Of a stretch of DNA of 64,000 nucleotides, positions 36,902-49,800 are shown in pieces. Each line of letters begins with the position of its first letter. Position 1 is the first letter of the stretch. The notes under the pieces were generated by a model. It saw only the letters and a list, made by a program, of their open reading frames with translations, had not been told where the DNA came from and did not search any database. Source of the DNA: Zea mays. Taxonomy: Eukaryota; Streptophyta; Magnoliopsida; Poales; Poaceae. The stretch covers positions 105,907,849-105,971,848 of the forward strand of contig NC_050104.1 of the NCBI RefSeq assembly GCF_902167145.1. Reading direction: 5' to 3'. The translations under genes were made by a program, and so were the position numbers.

Positions 36902-37590
36902 CAGAAACGAGCGCGTAGCATCGTCACCTCGTCTTGCGTTCGTGTGCTTGGTATAGAGAAGGCACCCAGTGCCTGTGCTGCTTGCGTATTTTCGTAGGGA
37001 GTCAATTTTGGCGGCAAGGTATAATAAGGTTGTATTGCCCGATGTACGGGGTGATAAATAAGGTGGTTATTGCCAGTGTACGTGGGATAATAAGGTTGTA
37101 TGCTGGTGTAGGTGTTCTGCAGGCTGCAGCGTGTTACTAATTAAGTGCATCTCTTGTCCTATTATGTATTGCTGAGGTAGTTGTTGTCGAGTTGAAGTTT
37201 CAGTGTCTCAGATACATGGGGATAGTGATGTACCCAGCACTCGGTCACTAGTGAAGTCCTGGTCATTGGAAATATGGGAGCACCAATTTCTGTTTTAAGG
37301 TCGGCATTGTAGCTCAAGCTGTTAATACTCAAAATTGCCTGATTGTCTATGAGCACCCTGCAATATTTACTGGTGTGATGCTGCATATTTGCTCATATGA
37401 GTGTCGTCCAAGATTGAATATGCAAACAGCGCTCACGTTGACTCCTTATCTTTTCATCTCTGTGCTTGGAAGCGTGTCAATGCTGTCCAAATGAACAACA
37501 GACTGGCAAAGGAGCTGTTCAGGGAAACATTACTGATTGGAAGACACATTATTCGATTTTAAAGAAGTAACCCTTTGAAACACGAAAACA
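36902..37590 (+). other. PRS 3' UTR and downstream flank
   Basis: This is non-coding sequence after the PRS stop. Two partially repeated blocks around gataataaggttgtat (37020-37105) contain AATAA-type signals that could direct polyadenylation. No other gene is seen. Confidence 0.45.
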
Positions 37591-39088
37591 CATTGGTGAG
37601 AGTATCTCCGAGAGTGTGCCTTAAAAAAGTGCCCTATAATTTAAAATGGGGCTTGATTTGAAGTGTTTGAAGGGCCCAAAAATATTTTACCTGCAACAAT
37701 ACAGCCCTAAATCGGTTGATTACTGTAAACCCGCCTCGCCTTTGTCTCCGTGCAAAATAGTTGGCGCCATCTTTTCACCTCCGCCTTTCATTTTCTTTCA
37801 CTTTTATGCCGTTGTTTGTAGCTGGCAACCTTTTTGTTTGGACGCAACACCAGCAGACATGCATCTGGCGCAACAGTGGCTCAGTGAGGCTTCTGGTGCA
37901 GCACAAACCTGACTCCTTTTGTCAAATCAAGTGTGGTTTTCGGTATTTTTCTTTTCTATTTGATCACATGCATCTGGACAGGCAGTAATTTCTTATGTAT
38001 CAACTGCTACGATTTGATGCCTGCCTTGCATCAACTGCAACGAGAATGAAGGGAAACTGTGTTGCCGGCGATGAGAGAAGGTTGTGAGTGTTGGTGGCGG
38101 GGATGAAATTGCACGTACACGGTGGCGCTCCCTGGCTACGTGGTCAACGTCGACGTCGCTCTCTGTCCAGAGTCCAGACCTCGCTGGTGACGTCCAGACC
38201 TCGCTGGTGACAAGGAGGCTCGACGCGACAAGAAGATGGGGGCGGCGCATGGAGGTCCGCCTCGGCAGAGTAGGGACCGGTGGAACCTTTTCTCGTTCCG
38301 TGGCTATGGCGTGGGAAAATGTCCCGTGAAGATCTGTGGACGCGCTAAATAGATAGGGCACACTGAACTGGTGTAGTATATTTGGGTTACTTGAACTTGT
38401 ATCCTATTTCTTTTTGACAAAAATTGCAATTTAGCATTTTTTGGGACTGAGCCCTATAGTTTATACAGTTCACTTGTTTGTTTGAGATGCTATGATAAGA
38501 TTATCCTAGGCCCCAGCATCCGCAACGTGTCTCAGCATCCGCAACGCGAGACACGTTTGCCCAATCGAAAAGATAGCCACGTGTAGCAGGTCGTGCATGT
38601 GCATGCCGATCTGCTCTTTTACGTGACGTTATGCGCATGGAAACATTCAATGCTTATATTCAATCATTTCGGAAAACGTCCGGTAACTATCAAGATATCT
38701 CAGTTATAGATGAGTGCATTATTTTTAGTTTAAGGATAACACTAGCTCAGTAATTATTTGTGGGCCTCAATTTTTAGTGAATATGGCCCTTATAAAGAAT
38801 TGAGTTGCTATATCTCGGGTATCAGCTGGATACCCGTGGGTAAAATACTTTACTCGTACACTATCCAATGTATTGTGGGTATTTGACCTGACAGGACCCG
38901 TAGGTGAGTTTTTTTTATCCATATCCATGTCCATCGGGTATGAAACCCATGAGTATTCATATCCATGGGTCCAACGGCCATCCCTAGATGCCGGGAGGCA
39001 GATTCCCATTTCATTGTAGTTGTGGTAGACATAGAAAAAAACCCCATATGGCCCATCCCCTCTTGTTTTTAGCTCCTCGACTCATCTC
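37591..39088. other. Intergenic DNA
   Basis: I support no gene here. A perfect 20-bp tandem duplication lies at 38172-38191 and 38192-38211 in a GC-rich patch (38060-38330). Sequence at 38815-38985 has the tacccgtgggta/ccatgggt style of the hAT-type MITE at 25018 but clear ends are missing. Confidence 0.4.
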
Positions 39089-39316
39089 TAGGGATGAAAA
39101 CGATCGAAAATGATATCATCTATAGGAAAACGTTGGTTGGAAATTTATCTGATTTTATAATTAATCTACTTATTAGTGACTACAATATAATATTGATAGT
39201 CATTTTGAAATTCAGATTTTAAATATGGTAATTTTTGGAAACGATATTGTCTTTATGGAAACAATACAGCTGCGAGGCCTTGGTTATGGGATTTTCAGTT
39301 GTGGTTTTCATCCCTA
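39089..39316. mobile_element. hAT-type MITE, 228 bp
   Basis: Perfect 13-bp terminal inverted repeats (tagggatgaaaac and gttttcatcccta) bound an AT-rich, non-coding body. The 8-bp flanks ctcatctc and cccctctc agree at 6 of 8 positions, consistent with an aged hAT target duplication. Confidence 0.75.
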
Positions 39317-40459
39317 CCCCTCTCCTTCTCTAGAATAGATTAATGGCTTATGCTGTGTCTAGCGGCATCCCTATCACCTTCCACACACGAAAATGTGTCT
39401 CTAGTTGTACACGTCTCCAACGAAACATGGATGCAGATGTGGAAAAAGAGATACCACCGTAGTACCACAAATCTGGGTACTCTTCTCCCTCTCTCATATT
39501 CAACTGGAAACAACCTTTTTCGTATCCGCATTGGCGTTTTGATGGAAGCATACTCCTCCCATTGTGACACGAGCTATGGGCCACGCTGAGGAAATTGGGA
39601 AATTTCCGCATTCACATCTAGCTTCTGCTGAAAATAGCCTTAGTAATCAACCAATTAGTTCACGCTAAGAGCCTTTTTAAGTACGGGATTACAGATGTCT
39701 CTTGTTTCGTAACCATTACTTCTAATATTGTACTCCTCCATAGAGACAAAGAAATAGTGTTTGGTTGTGTTGCTTGACTTGCTTCAGTACATGCCCCTAA
39801 TTTATTCTTTAACATGAGACCATTTTCTATCCAAGCAGTTATTTAGCCCATTAAACATCATGTAAACACTACAAAATGGTATGTGGTTTTCATTTAATCA
39901 TCCGTTTAGCTCGTTTAATTGGTCATGTAGCTTGTTCAATGATCAGTTTAGCTCGAATAATGGTTAAACGATACATGACCGACCAGTTGTGGTTTAGCAT
40001 TTAGGAAAACATTGTATGAGATGGCTAAAAATTCCATGAAGAGAAATAGGTGGTTCCTCCCGATCACTATAAAAAAACTCTAGGAAATTTCATCTGCCTA
40101 GGACTTCGACTAGAGTGGTTCAATACTTTAATGTCACCATTGTCGACCTCTCATCCTCTGCTTCGGTGTTCGTGGGCCAAGAGGACGAAGGTAAACTGAC
40201 AAGGATGCATCAATGGCCTATGAACATGAATCCAAATTCTTATGCACCAAAAATGGGTTAACTAGTAGTTGGCCCTATGTGGCTCATATCAAATAGAGGC
40301 TCGTAACGACTACTTGTATCACTAGAAGGGGAGAGAGAACCTAAACTTGGATTCCTTCCTCAACTATGTCTACCAGACGACGATAGAGAGAACTCGACGA
40401 GTCACCAGAGTGAAACCTTGTTCTATTATATATAGAGGTATCAGAAAGTATGATATCAT
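39317..40459. other. Intergenic DNA, possible LTR debris at the right
   Basis: No gene is recognised. The last few hundred bases, with a TATA-like ttatatataga near 40425, could be a degraded LTR because a PBS-like sequence follows at 40460. Confidence 0.3.
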
Positions 40460-40827
40460 TGGACATCAGAGCCATGATTTTAGTGCCTCATCACCATCTT
40501 AGGCACCAAAGTTCGATGATGACTCAAGAGGACCAATTTGGACAAATTCTCGCTCTACTAGGCAAGAACCCAAAGGGAACTCCCTTAGAATTGAAGGTAA
40601 CAATGTTGGAGATGAAGGCAGGTCTCAATGCCTCGAAGTCGGTCAATAACAATTGGGTAGCCAACCTAGAACACACTATCAATAACATTGAAAAACATGT
40701 TGAGCAACTCTTTGGCAGGCCCACCTTCCCTGAGAAGAAGGATATAATGATCAAGCCCCCTATTCTAGACCCATTGATGTCCAAAAACATTATTGTTGGG
40801 ATTGTGACATCTAAGAGGTGGGGATGA
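40460..40827 (+). pseudogene. Retroelement gag-like fragment with PBS-like leader
   Basis: A tggacatcagagcc at 40460-40473 resembles the copia PBS tggtatcagagc with changes. A frame through 40827 reads MTQEDQFGQILALLGKNPKGT, then a helical segment (NLEHTINNIEKHVEQLFGRP). The composition suits a gag N-terminus, but no named domain is visible. There is no downstream pol. Confidence 0.4.
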
Positions 40828-40974
40828 ATTAGGATACTTCAAATATGCTTATCCCTTCACACAATTAGGGGAGATCCTACTTCCATGACTCAAAAATTTG
40901 TATTACATTCTTCATCTTTGTAAGCTCTAATTGTGTTGTCATCAATCACCAAAATAGGGAAACAATCAGTGCAA

Positions 40975-42050
40975 TCAAACTTAATTATGGATTTTGGTGA
41001 TAACGACCACACAATTAGAGGTCTAATATGATTTTTCGAGTGTCATGGTAGGTTAAATGAAAAGGAACTTAATATTCACTGTGGTGGTACGTCCAATTTC
41101 TTAAGGATTGTAAATTTCATTTTATATTTTGAATTTGAGTATAGGAAAGACATACTATCAATGGGGATACAATTCACAAACTTGAATGCAAAATCACATG
41201 CTCAAACTCCACCACAAGTTTTGAAGAAGGACCAGAAACATTACCTTGAAATCTTTACTCAATTAGACATTCTGTGCCTACAACTACCGTTTAGTGAGCA
41301 AAACTACCGCATAATGAGCGGTACTACCGCTCTTGAGAACTACCACTCCTAGGCCAGTAGTGACGTGCCTTAAAATGGTCGTTGGAGGTTAGTGAGGTTT
41401 ATTTACACCCCTTTACTAGTCCCACAATGGCTATGTCTCGACCAGAATCCACTAGTGCTTAGGAACACAACTCTCTCACTCCATTGGAGCCTCTCAAGCT
41501 TCTCCACATATGTTTTGTGATGCCTAAGATATTAAGACCGCAAACTAGTCGAATAGTGCTCACAAACAATTCCCAAAGCTCAAGAGCATCAAGTTCACAT
41601 TCAAGATAATGGTTGAATCTTTTACTTTTGGAACCTTGTTCCTAGCTGGCTAGTACATCATCCCGAGAGATGCACTGTGATTTGTGGTGGCCCAAAAGTT
41701 TGTAATTAACCCCTCATCTCAAGAGCCTTGCCTCTTGATTTGAGAATGAGGATAGCTTTTGAGAAACCCAAGCCTTAGTGGCTTCCTCAACAACATGGAG
41801 GTAGGCAACACATTGTGACGAGCTAACCACATGATAAATACATGTGTTCTTGTGTTCATTGCTTATTACATCAATTACTTGCTCATATGAGATAATTAGG
41901 GTTTGGTCTCGATCTATCATTTTGTGCAATCTAGAGTACTTCCTACTGTTGTATTATACATTACTCTATCCTAATAGAATTACAAATTTACACAATCTAG
42001 TATTTGCTTTGTGAAATTTGAATTAAGCGCAAACAATTTTGTGTGCGCAG
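40975..42050 (+). repeat. Degraded Sirevirus-like LTR
   Basis: The text gttgtcatcaatcaccaaaa just before 40970 matches the pre-PPT sequence of Sireviruses, and attttggtgataacgacc follows as at an LTR start. A short TATA-like region (tttatttacacccc, near 41399) sits where these LTRs have theirs. Ends are not preserved and the right limit is a guess. Confidence 0.35.
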
Positions 42051-42370
42051 TGGTGCTAGGCCGCAGCCATGACGATCGTCAAGCAGTAGCGTCTCTTGTC
42101 TTACTAATAAGTTTTTAAGTGTGATTTTGACAGTACTATTCACCCACTCTCTAGACTTCAGATCCTTACACTTGGTGAGGCAAGCCACTTCTTGCTTGAA
42201 TTGCTCATTCTCCCTTGTAATCTCATTTGAGCATGTTTCTACAAACACATTCTTAACTCAAACTTGTTTGTAAGGTGGTGAATCTAAATTAATTAAATTA
42301 TTTCAAGAAGTAGAGACACCATTCTTGTCAATTTTAATATTTTCAATTTTAGATACCTCGAGGGTACTAC
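41997..42370 (-). pseudogene. gag: Sirevirus gag coiled-coil fragment
   Basis: The minus-strand frame reads TRENEQFKQEVACLTKCKDLK, a heptad-like segment typical of Sirevirus gag C-termini. It is short and broken at both ends. Its orientation is opposite to the neighbouring LTR-like sequence. Confidence 0.45.
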
Positions 42371-43230
42371 CTGTCATCGTTGTACGACGCTGAGGTACTG
42401 AAGATACACAAAAGATGAAAAATATAACAGATAGAGTGGGGTGTGGGCTAGATGTGTGCTAAACCTAGATGTAACCAGGTGCTGACATGAGGACAGTTTA
42501 TAGACAATTGTGTCACCAAGCACGCAAGATCCTATGTCTTTTTCTGAGTGATGGATTAATGAACACAAATGTGAACAAGATTACAATCTCAAGTATCAAC
42601 TAAGTGACACGACCTTCTGGCTTTCCCCCTCTGTGTGGTTCTGGTGAGAGTTCTATCCTAATAGTACCTAGTTCACCTTTATGTTTATCCTTAGAAGTAG
42701 GTTTTAGTCACCAGGTTTATGGTTCCCTCTTTGGTTCCTTTCTTCATGTTGCTCTACCCCTCCATTTTATAGACCAAGAGAGGAGAAAGGATTAATAACA
42801 GTTGGACTGTGGATCCTAGTTAGCTGTAGCCCTACATCCCCAATCTTATCGTAGTCGTGGAGTTATATGTAGTTCCATACCTTTGGTCTTGCCATAGTGT
42901 CCATGATATCCTACTACACTGGTATACATATCTATCACAGAGGCAGGTATGGCCCATCATATCAACAAGCATTGAAGTCCATGCCATTAGATACAGTGTA
43001 GTTGGCAATCGGTGTAGAAATTTATACTTTACAATACTTCCCGGTACATTAACATGTCCATGCTTGGCCAAATCTAGTATCACACATCACTGTCGAAATC
43101 AGACCCAGTAGCATGCAATCAAACCTGATAGAGATCCGTCTGCAGATTCTAAATAGAAGATCACTCGGAGTACTTCATGAAGGATGACTTCTAACGTTTG
43201 AACCATTTGATGCTAGACCCGCCGGGTTAA
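42371..43230. other. Unidentified sequence left of the intact Sirevirus
   Basis: No gene is supported. It continues across the inserted element at 52200 because gttaa is duplicated. It may be the 5' internal region of an older minus-strand copia element, given the PBS-like text at 52244-52256. Confidence 0.3.
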
Positions 43231-44465
43231 TGAAAGGGAAATGTGCCCTTGGGCCATTTCTAAGTATTTTGGTGATTAAGTGTCCAACACAAGTGCCTAA
43301 GTGTTACATTGTGCCAAGGACTCAAGAAGTGCAAATCAAGATTAAAGGTATGTTTCTAGACTTAGTACATTGTTTTGAAGACTAATGTATTGTGTCTAAG
43401 TGCTAGAAACATGAGAATCAATTTTGGAGAAGTTGGCTGTGTACAGCCAAAAGGCTGCTCGGTTTGGGTGCACCGGACTGTCCGGTGGTGCACCGGACAG
43501 TGTCTGGTGCGCCAGGCTGGCATCTGTCAAACTGGCTGCTCTCGGGACTTCGACGGCGGCGTACGGCTATAAATCACCGGACTGTCCGGTGGTGCACCGG
43601 ACTGTCTGGTGAGCCAACGGTCGGTCGGGCCAACGGTCGGCCGCGTAATCCGCGCGCGACGCGTGGCAGAGCCAATGGTCAGAAGGGGGCACCGGACTGT
43701 CCGGTGTGCACCGGACAGTGTCCGGTGCGCCAACGGCTTTGAACCGCCAACGGTCGGCTTCGCCAAAGAAGGAAAGAAATCCGCACCGGACTGTCCGGTG
43801 CGCCAGGCGACAGAAGGCAAGAATTGCCTTCCTAGAATGCTCTCAACGGCTCCTAGCTGCCTTGGGGCTATAAAAGGGACCCCTAGGCGCATGGAGGAGT
43901 ACACCAAGCATTATCTAAATATTCCTAAGCACCAAGACTTCAATTCCACACATTCGATTCTTTGTGATAGCAACTAGAGCTCCATTTGAGTGGAGAACTC
44001 TTTGAGTTGTGTTGAGAGCTCGTGTTGTGACTTGTGTGCGTATTGTCGCTCTGATTTTGTGTCTTGTGTGCATTGCTCATCCCTCCCTTACTCTGTGCTT
44101 ATTTGTGAACATCAAAGTGTAAGGGCGAGAGGCTCCATGTTGTGGAGATACCTCGTAAGCGGGATAAAGTAATCAAAGCAAAACACCATGGTATTCAAGT
44201 AGGTCTTTGGACCGCTTGAGAGGGGTTGATTGCAACCCTCGTCCGTTGGGACGCCACAACGTGGAGTAGGCAAGTGTTGAACTTGGCCGAACCACGGGAT
44301 AAAGCACTGTGTCTATCTGTGATTGATCTTCTTGTGGTTATCGTGTCTTGCAAGAACTCCTCTCTAGCCATTTGGCTTTATTGTACTAACTCCTAATCAA
44401 GTTTTTGTGGCATTAAGTTTTAAGTTTCTCAGGATCACCTATTCACCCCCCTCTAGGTGCTCTCA
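43231..44465 (+). repeat. 5' LTR of the Sirevirus
   Basis: The LTR starts tgaaagggaaatgtgccc and ends aggtgctctca. Palindromes of the type CACCGGACTGTCCGGTG lie at 43470-43510, 43575-43610, 43690-43730 and 43785-43805. The TATA box tataaaag is at 43869-43876 and probably drives the genomic RNA. Confidence 0.96.
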
Positions 44466-44467
44466 AT

Positions 44468-44480
44468 TGGTATCGGAGCC
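44468..44480 (+). other. Primer-binding site (initiator-Met tRNA type)
   Basis: The sequence tggtatcggagcc starts two bases after the LTR. It matches the copia PBS with one change (cgg for cag). Confidence 0.92.
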
Positions 44481-44515
44481 GTTCTCTTCAAGAAAGAGAC
44501 TAAACGCCTGAAGAG

Positions 44516-46830
44516 ATGGATCCTAAGGGCAAGGGGATGGTGGTCAATGATAAGGAGAAGGAGTCCTTCGTCTATGATCCAAAGGATGACAAGCCTACTG
44601 ACTCAGGCTCGGGCCACAAAAGAAAAGACGGGAGGAAGAAGAAAACAAGGCACATCAACAAAAGGACGACGACAACGACTACGAGAAAAAGAAGACGGTT
44701 AATTCAAACTTTTCCTTTGATTATTCTCGTATTCCGCAAAGTTCCAATGCTCATTTGCTTTCCATTCCCCTCGGTAAACCCCCCCACTTTGATGGAGAGG
44801 ACTACAGATTTTGGAGTCACAAAATGCGTAGCCACTTGTTCTCTCTCCATCCAAGTATATGGGAGATAGTAGAAAATGGAATGCACTTTGATAGTACGGA
44901 TAGTCCCATGTTCATTAATGAGCAAATTCACAAAAATGCACAAGCTACTACTGTTCTTCTAGCTTCATTGTGCCGGGATGAATACCATAAGGTGAGCGGC
45001 TTGGATAACGCCAAGCAGATTTGGGACACCCTCAAAATCTCACATGAGGGGAACGACGTCACCATGCTCACCAAGATGGAGTTGGTGGAGGGCGAACTTG
45101 GGAGATTCGCAATGATCAGGGGCGAGGAGCCAACCCAAACGTACAACCGGCTCAAGACCCTCGTCAACAAAATAAGGAGCTATGGAAGCACGCGATGGAC
45201 GGACCACGACGTCGTCCGCCTAATGCTAAGATCTTTTACTGTCCTTGATCCACATCTTGTGAACAATATTCGTGAGAATCCTAGGTACACCAAGATGACG
45301 CCCGAGGAGATACTTGGAAAGTTTGTAAGCAAGCGGATGATGATCAAGGAGGCAAGATACGTTGACAATGCGTTGAACGGCCCAATCCACGAGCCTCAAA
45401 CCATTGCTCTCAAAGCAACGAGGAGCAAGGAAGTGCTACCTAGCAAGGTGGCACAAGTTGAGGCGGCGGGACTCAATGAGGAAGATATGGCCCTCATCAT
45501 TAAGCGTTTCAAGACAGCGCTAAGGGGTCGCAAGGAGCATCCCAACAAGACCAAGACGAAGGGGAAGCGCTCATGCTTCAAATGTGGTAAGATTGGTCAC
45601 TTTATCGCTAATTGTCCCGATAATGATAGTGACCAGGAACAAGGGAACACGAGGGAAAAGAAGAAGGCTTACAAGAAGGCTAAGGGCGAGGCACACCTTG
45701 GAAAGGAGTGGGACTCGGATTGTTCGTCATCCGACTCCGACAACGAAGGATTCGCCGCCACCGCCTTCAACAAGTCGGCTCTCTTCCCCAACGAGCATCA
45801 CACCTGCCTCATGGCAAGGGAAAAGAAGGTAAGCACTCATAATACTAGTACTTACGCTTCCTCAAGTGATGAAGAATCTCGCGATGATGAAATAGACTAT
45901 TCATGTTTATTCAAGGGCCTAGATAGGACTAAGGTTGATAAGATTAATGAATTAATTGATGCATTGAATGATAAGAATAGGTTATTAGAAAAGCAAGGGG
46001 ATCTTTTGTATGAAGAACATGATAAGTTTGTAGAGGCACAAAAATCCCTTGCTTTAGAAATTAAAAGGAATGAAATGCTTTCTTGTGAATTGTCTACATG
46101 CCATGACTCTATTTCTAGCTTAAAGAGCATAAATGATGATTTGAATGCTAAGTTAGAAATAGCTAATAAATCAACATTTTGTGTAGAACATGTTGCAATT
46201 TGCAATAGGTGTAAAGATTTTAATGTTGATGCTTGTAGTGAACACCTAGTTTCAATTTCTAAATTGAATGATGAAGTGGCTAGTCTTAATGCCCAACTTA
46301 AGACTAGCAAGAGTGAATTTGACAAACTAAAATTTGCAAGGGATGCCTACACGATTGGTAGACACCCCTCAATTAAGGATGGTCTTGGCTTCAAGAGGAA
46401 AGTCAAGAACTTAACAAGTCATAAGGCTTCCATCTCTGCCAAGGAGAAAGGGAAGGCCCCTATGGCTAGTAGTGCTCAAAAGAACCATGCTTTCATGTAT
46501 CATGATAGGAGACATTCTAGGAATGTTTATAGAAGTTATGATGCTTTTGATTCTCATGCCATGATTGCTTCTAGTTCTTCTATTATGCATGATAGAAATT
46601 TGGCTAGGAGAAATATTGTTCATGTTCCTAGGAAAGTAATGAATGAACCTTCTACAATTTATTATGCTTGCAATGCTTCCTTTGCTATTTGTAGAAAGGA
46701 TAAGAAGGTAATTGCTAGGAAATTATGGGCCAAATGTAAGGGAGACAAGACTTGCATTTGGGTCCCTAAGACTATTGTAACTAACCTTGTAGGACCCAAC
46801 ATGAGTTGGGTACCTAAGACCCAAGCCTAA
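44516..46830 (+). pseudogene. gag: Sirevirus gag, frameshifted near its N-terminus
   Basis: ATG at 44516 opens MDPKGKGMVVNDKEKE, but the conserved core lies in another frame from about 44640-44720 onward: LLSIPLGKPPHFDGEDYRFW, ELGRFAMIRGEEPTQTYNRL and ILGKFVSKRMMIKEARY. A CCHC knuckle follows (CFKCGKIGHFIANC, 45574-45615), then an acidic serine-rich stretch. A long coiled coil (about 45870-46330) and a basic tail end at WVPKTQA with TAA at 46828-46830. From 44755 to the stop the frame is open. Gag would build the particle and bind RNA through the knuckle. A working protein would need the N-terminal register restored by frameshifting or an internal start. I cannot tell whether the shift is a defect or a normal feature. 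Confidence 0.9.
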
Positions 46831-49800
46831 ATTTGCCTTGCAGGTTTATGCATCCGGGGGCTCAAGCTGGATTATCGACAGCGGATGCACAAACCACATG
46901 ACGGGGGAAAAGAGGATGTTCTCTTCCTACGTCAAGAACAAGGATCCCCAAGATTCAATCATATTCGGTGATGGGAACCAAGGCAAGGTGAAAGGATTAG
47001 GAAAAATTGCTATTGCATCCGAGCACTCTATTTCTAATGTGTTCTTAGTTGAGTCCCTTGGATATAACTTGTTGTCTGTGAGTCAACTTTGTAATATGGG
47101 ATATAACTGTTTATTCACAAATGTAGATGTGTCTGTCTTTAGAAGAAGTGATGGTTCATTAGCTTTTAAGGGTGTACTAGACGACAAACTTTATTTAGTT
47201 GATTTTGCAAAAGAAGAGGCCGGTCTAGATGCATGCTTAATTGCTAAGACTAGCATGGGCTGGCTGTGGCATCGCCGTTTAGCACATGTGGGGATGAAGA
47301 ACCTTCACAAGCTTCTAAAGGGAGAACACGTGATAGGTCTAACTAATGTAACTTTCGAAAAAGATAGACCTTGTGCAGCTTGTCAAGCAGGTAAACAGGT
47401 GGGAAGCTCTCATCATGCCAAAAATGTGATGACAACATCAAGACCCCTGGAGTTACTTCATATGGACCTCTTCGGACCCGTCGCCTATCTAAGCATAGGA
47501 GGAAGTAAGTATGGTTTTGTTATAGTTGATGATTTTTCCCGCTTCACTTGGGTATTCTTTTTGCAGGATAAATCTGAAACCCAAGGGACCCTCAAGCGCT
47601 TCCTAAGGAGAGCCCAAAACGAGTTTGAGCTCAAAGTGAAGAAGATAAGAAGCGACAATGGGTCCGAGTTCAAGAACCTTCAAGTGGAGGAGTATCTTGA
47701 GGAGGAAGGAATCAAGCACGAGTTCTCCGCTCCCTACACACCACAGCAAAATGGTGTGGTAGAGAGAAAGAACAGGACGCTACTAGACATGGCGAGGACG
47801 ATGCTTGGTGAATTCAAGATGCCCGAACGGTTTTGGACGGAAGCCGTGAGCACGGCTTGCCACGCCATAAACCGGGTCTACCTTCATCGCCTCCTCAAGA
47901 AGACTTCATATGAGCTTCTAACCGGTAACAAACCCAATGTGTCTTACTTTCGTGTATTTGGGAGCAAATGTTACATTCTAGTGAAGAAAGGTAGGAATTC
48001 TAAGTTTGCTCCCAAAGCTGTAGAAGGGTTTTTGTTAGGTTATGACTCAAATACAAAGGTGTATAGGGTCTTCAACAAATCATCGGGTTTGGTTGAAGTC
48101 TCTAGTGACGTTGTATTTGATGAGACTAATGGCTCTCCAAGAGAGCAAGTTGTTGATCTTGATGATGTAGATGAAGAAGACGTTCCAACGACCGCAATGC
48201 GCACCATGGCGATTGGAGATGTGAGGCCACTGGAACAAAAAGAGCAAGATCAACCTTCTTCCTCAACAACGGTGCATCCCCCAACTCAAGAAGATGAACA
48301 GGTCCATCAAGAGGAGGCGTGTGATCAAGGGGGAGCACAAGAAGATCATTTAATGGAGGAAGAAGCACAACCGGCACCTCCAACCCAAGTTCGAGCGACG
48401 ATTCAAAGGAATCATCCCGTCGACCAAATATTGGGTGACATAAGCAAGGGAGTAACTACTCGTTCTAGATTAGTTAATTTTTGTGAGCATTACTCCTTTG
48501 TCTCTTCTATTGAGCCTTTCAGGGTAGAAGAGGCCTTGTTAGATCCGGACTGGGTGTTGGCCATGCAAGAGGAGCTCAACAACTTCAAGAGAAATGAAGT
48601 TTGGACACTGGTGCCTCATCCCAAGCAAAACGTTGTGGGAACCAAGTGGGTGTTCCACAACAAACAAGACGAGCACGGGGTGGTGACAAGGAACAAGGCA
48701 CGACTTGTGGCAAAAGGTTATGCCCAAGTCGCAGGTTTGGACTTTGAGGAGACTTTTGCTCCTGTGGCTAGGCTAGAGTCAATTCGCATATTGTTAGCCT
48801 ATGCTACTCACCATTCTTTCAGGTTGTTCCAAATGGATGTGAAGAGCGCTTTCTTCAACGGACCAATCAAGGAGGAGGTGTACGTGGAGCAACCCCCTGG
48901 CTTTGAGGATGAACGGTACCCCGACCACGTGTGTAAGCTCTCTAAGGCGCTCTATGGACTTAAGCAAGCCCCAAGAGCATGGTATGAATGCCTTAGAGAC
49001 TTTTTAATTGCTAATGATTTCAAGGTTGGGAAAACCGATCCAACTCTTTTTACTAAGACTTGTGATGGTGATCTTTTTGTGTGCCAAATTTATGTCGATG
49101 ACATAATATTTGGTTCTACTAACCAAAAGTCTTGTGAAGAGTTTAGCAGGGTGATGACTCAAAAGTTTGAGATGTCGATGATGGGCGAGTTAAGCTATTT
49201 CCTTGGGTTCCAAGTGAAGCAACTCAAGGATGGCACCTTCATCTCCCAAACGAAGTACACGCAAGACTTGATCAAGCAGTTTGGGATGAAGGACGCCAAG
49301 CCCGCAAAGACTCCAATGGGAACCGACGGACACACTGACCTCAACAAAGGAGGTAAGTCCGTTGATCAAAAGGCATACCGGTCTATGATAGGGTCCTTAC
49401 TTTATTTATGTGCTAGTAGACCGGATATTATGCTTAGCGTATGCATGTGTGCTAGATTTCAATCCGATCCAAGGGAGTGTCACTTAGTGGCCGTGAAGCG
49501 AATTCTTAGATATTTAGTCGCTACGACTTGCTTCGGGATCTGGTATCCAAAGGGGTCTACCTTTGACTTAATTAGATATTCAGACTCCGATTATGCTGGA
49601 TGTAAGGTCGATAGCAAGAGTACATCGGGGACGTGCCAATTCTTAGGAAGGTCCCTGGTGTCATGGAGTTCTAAGAAACAAACTTCTGTTGCCCTATCCA
49701 CCGCTGAGGCCGAGTACGTTGCCGCAGGACAGTGTTGCGCGCAACTACTTTGGATGAGGCAAACCCTCAGGGACTTTGGCTACAATCTGAGCAAAGTCCC

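Noticed and set aside
38172..38211. Perfect 20-bp tandem duplication
   Set aside because: Only two units in non-coding DNA, explained by replication slippage.
43375..43977. Several plus-strand frames of 60-126 codons in the Sirevirus LTRs
   Set aside because: They are produced by repeated palindromes in the U3 and are not conserved coding sequence.
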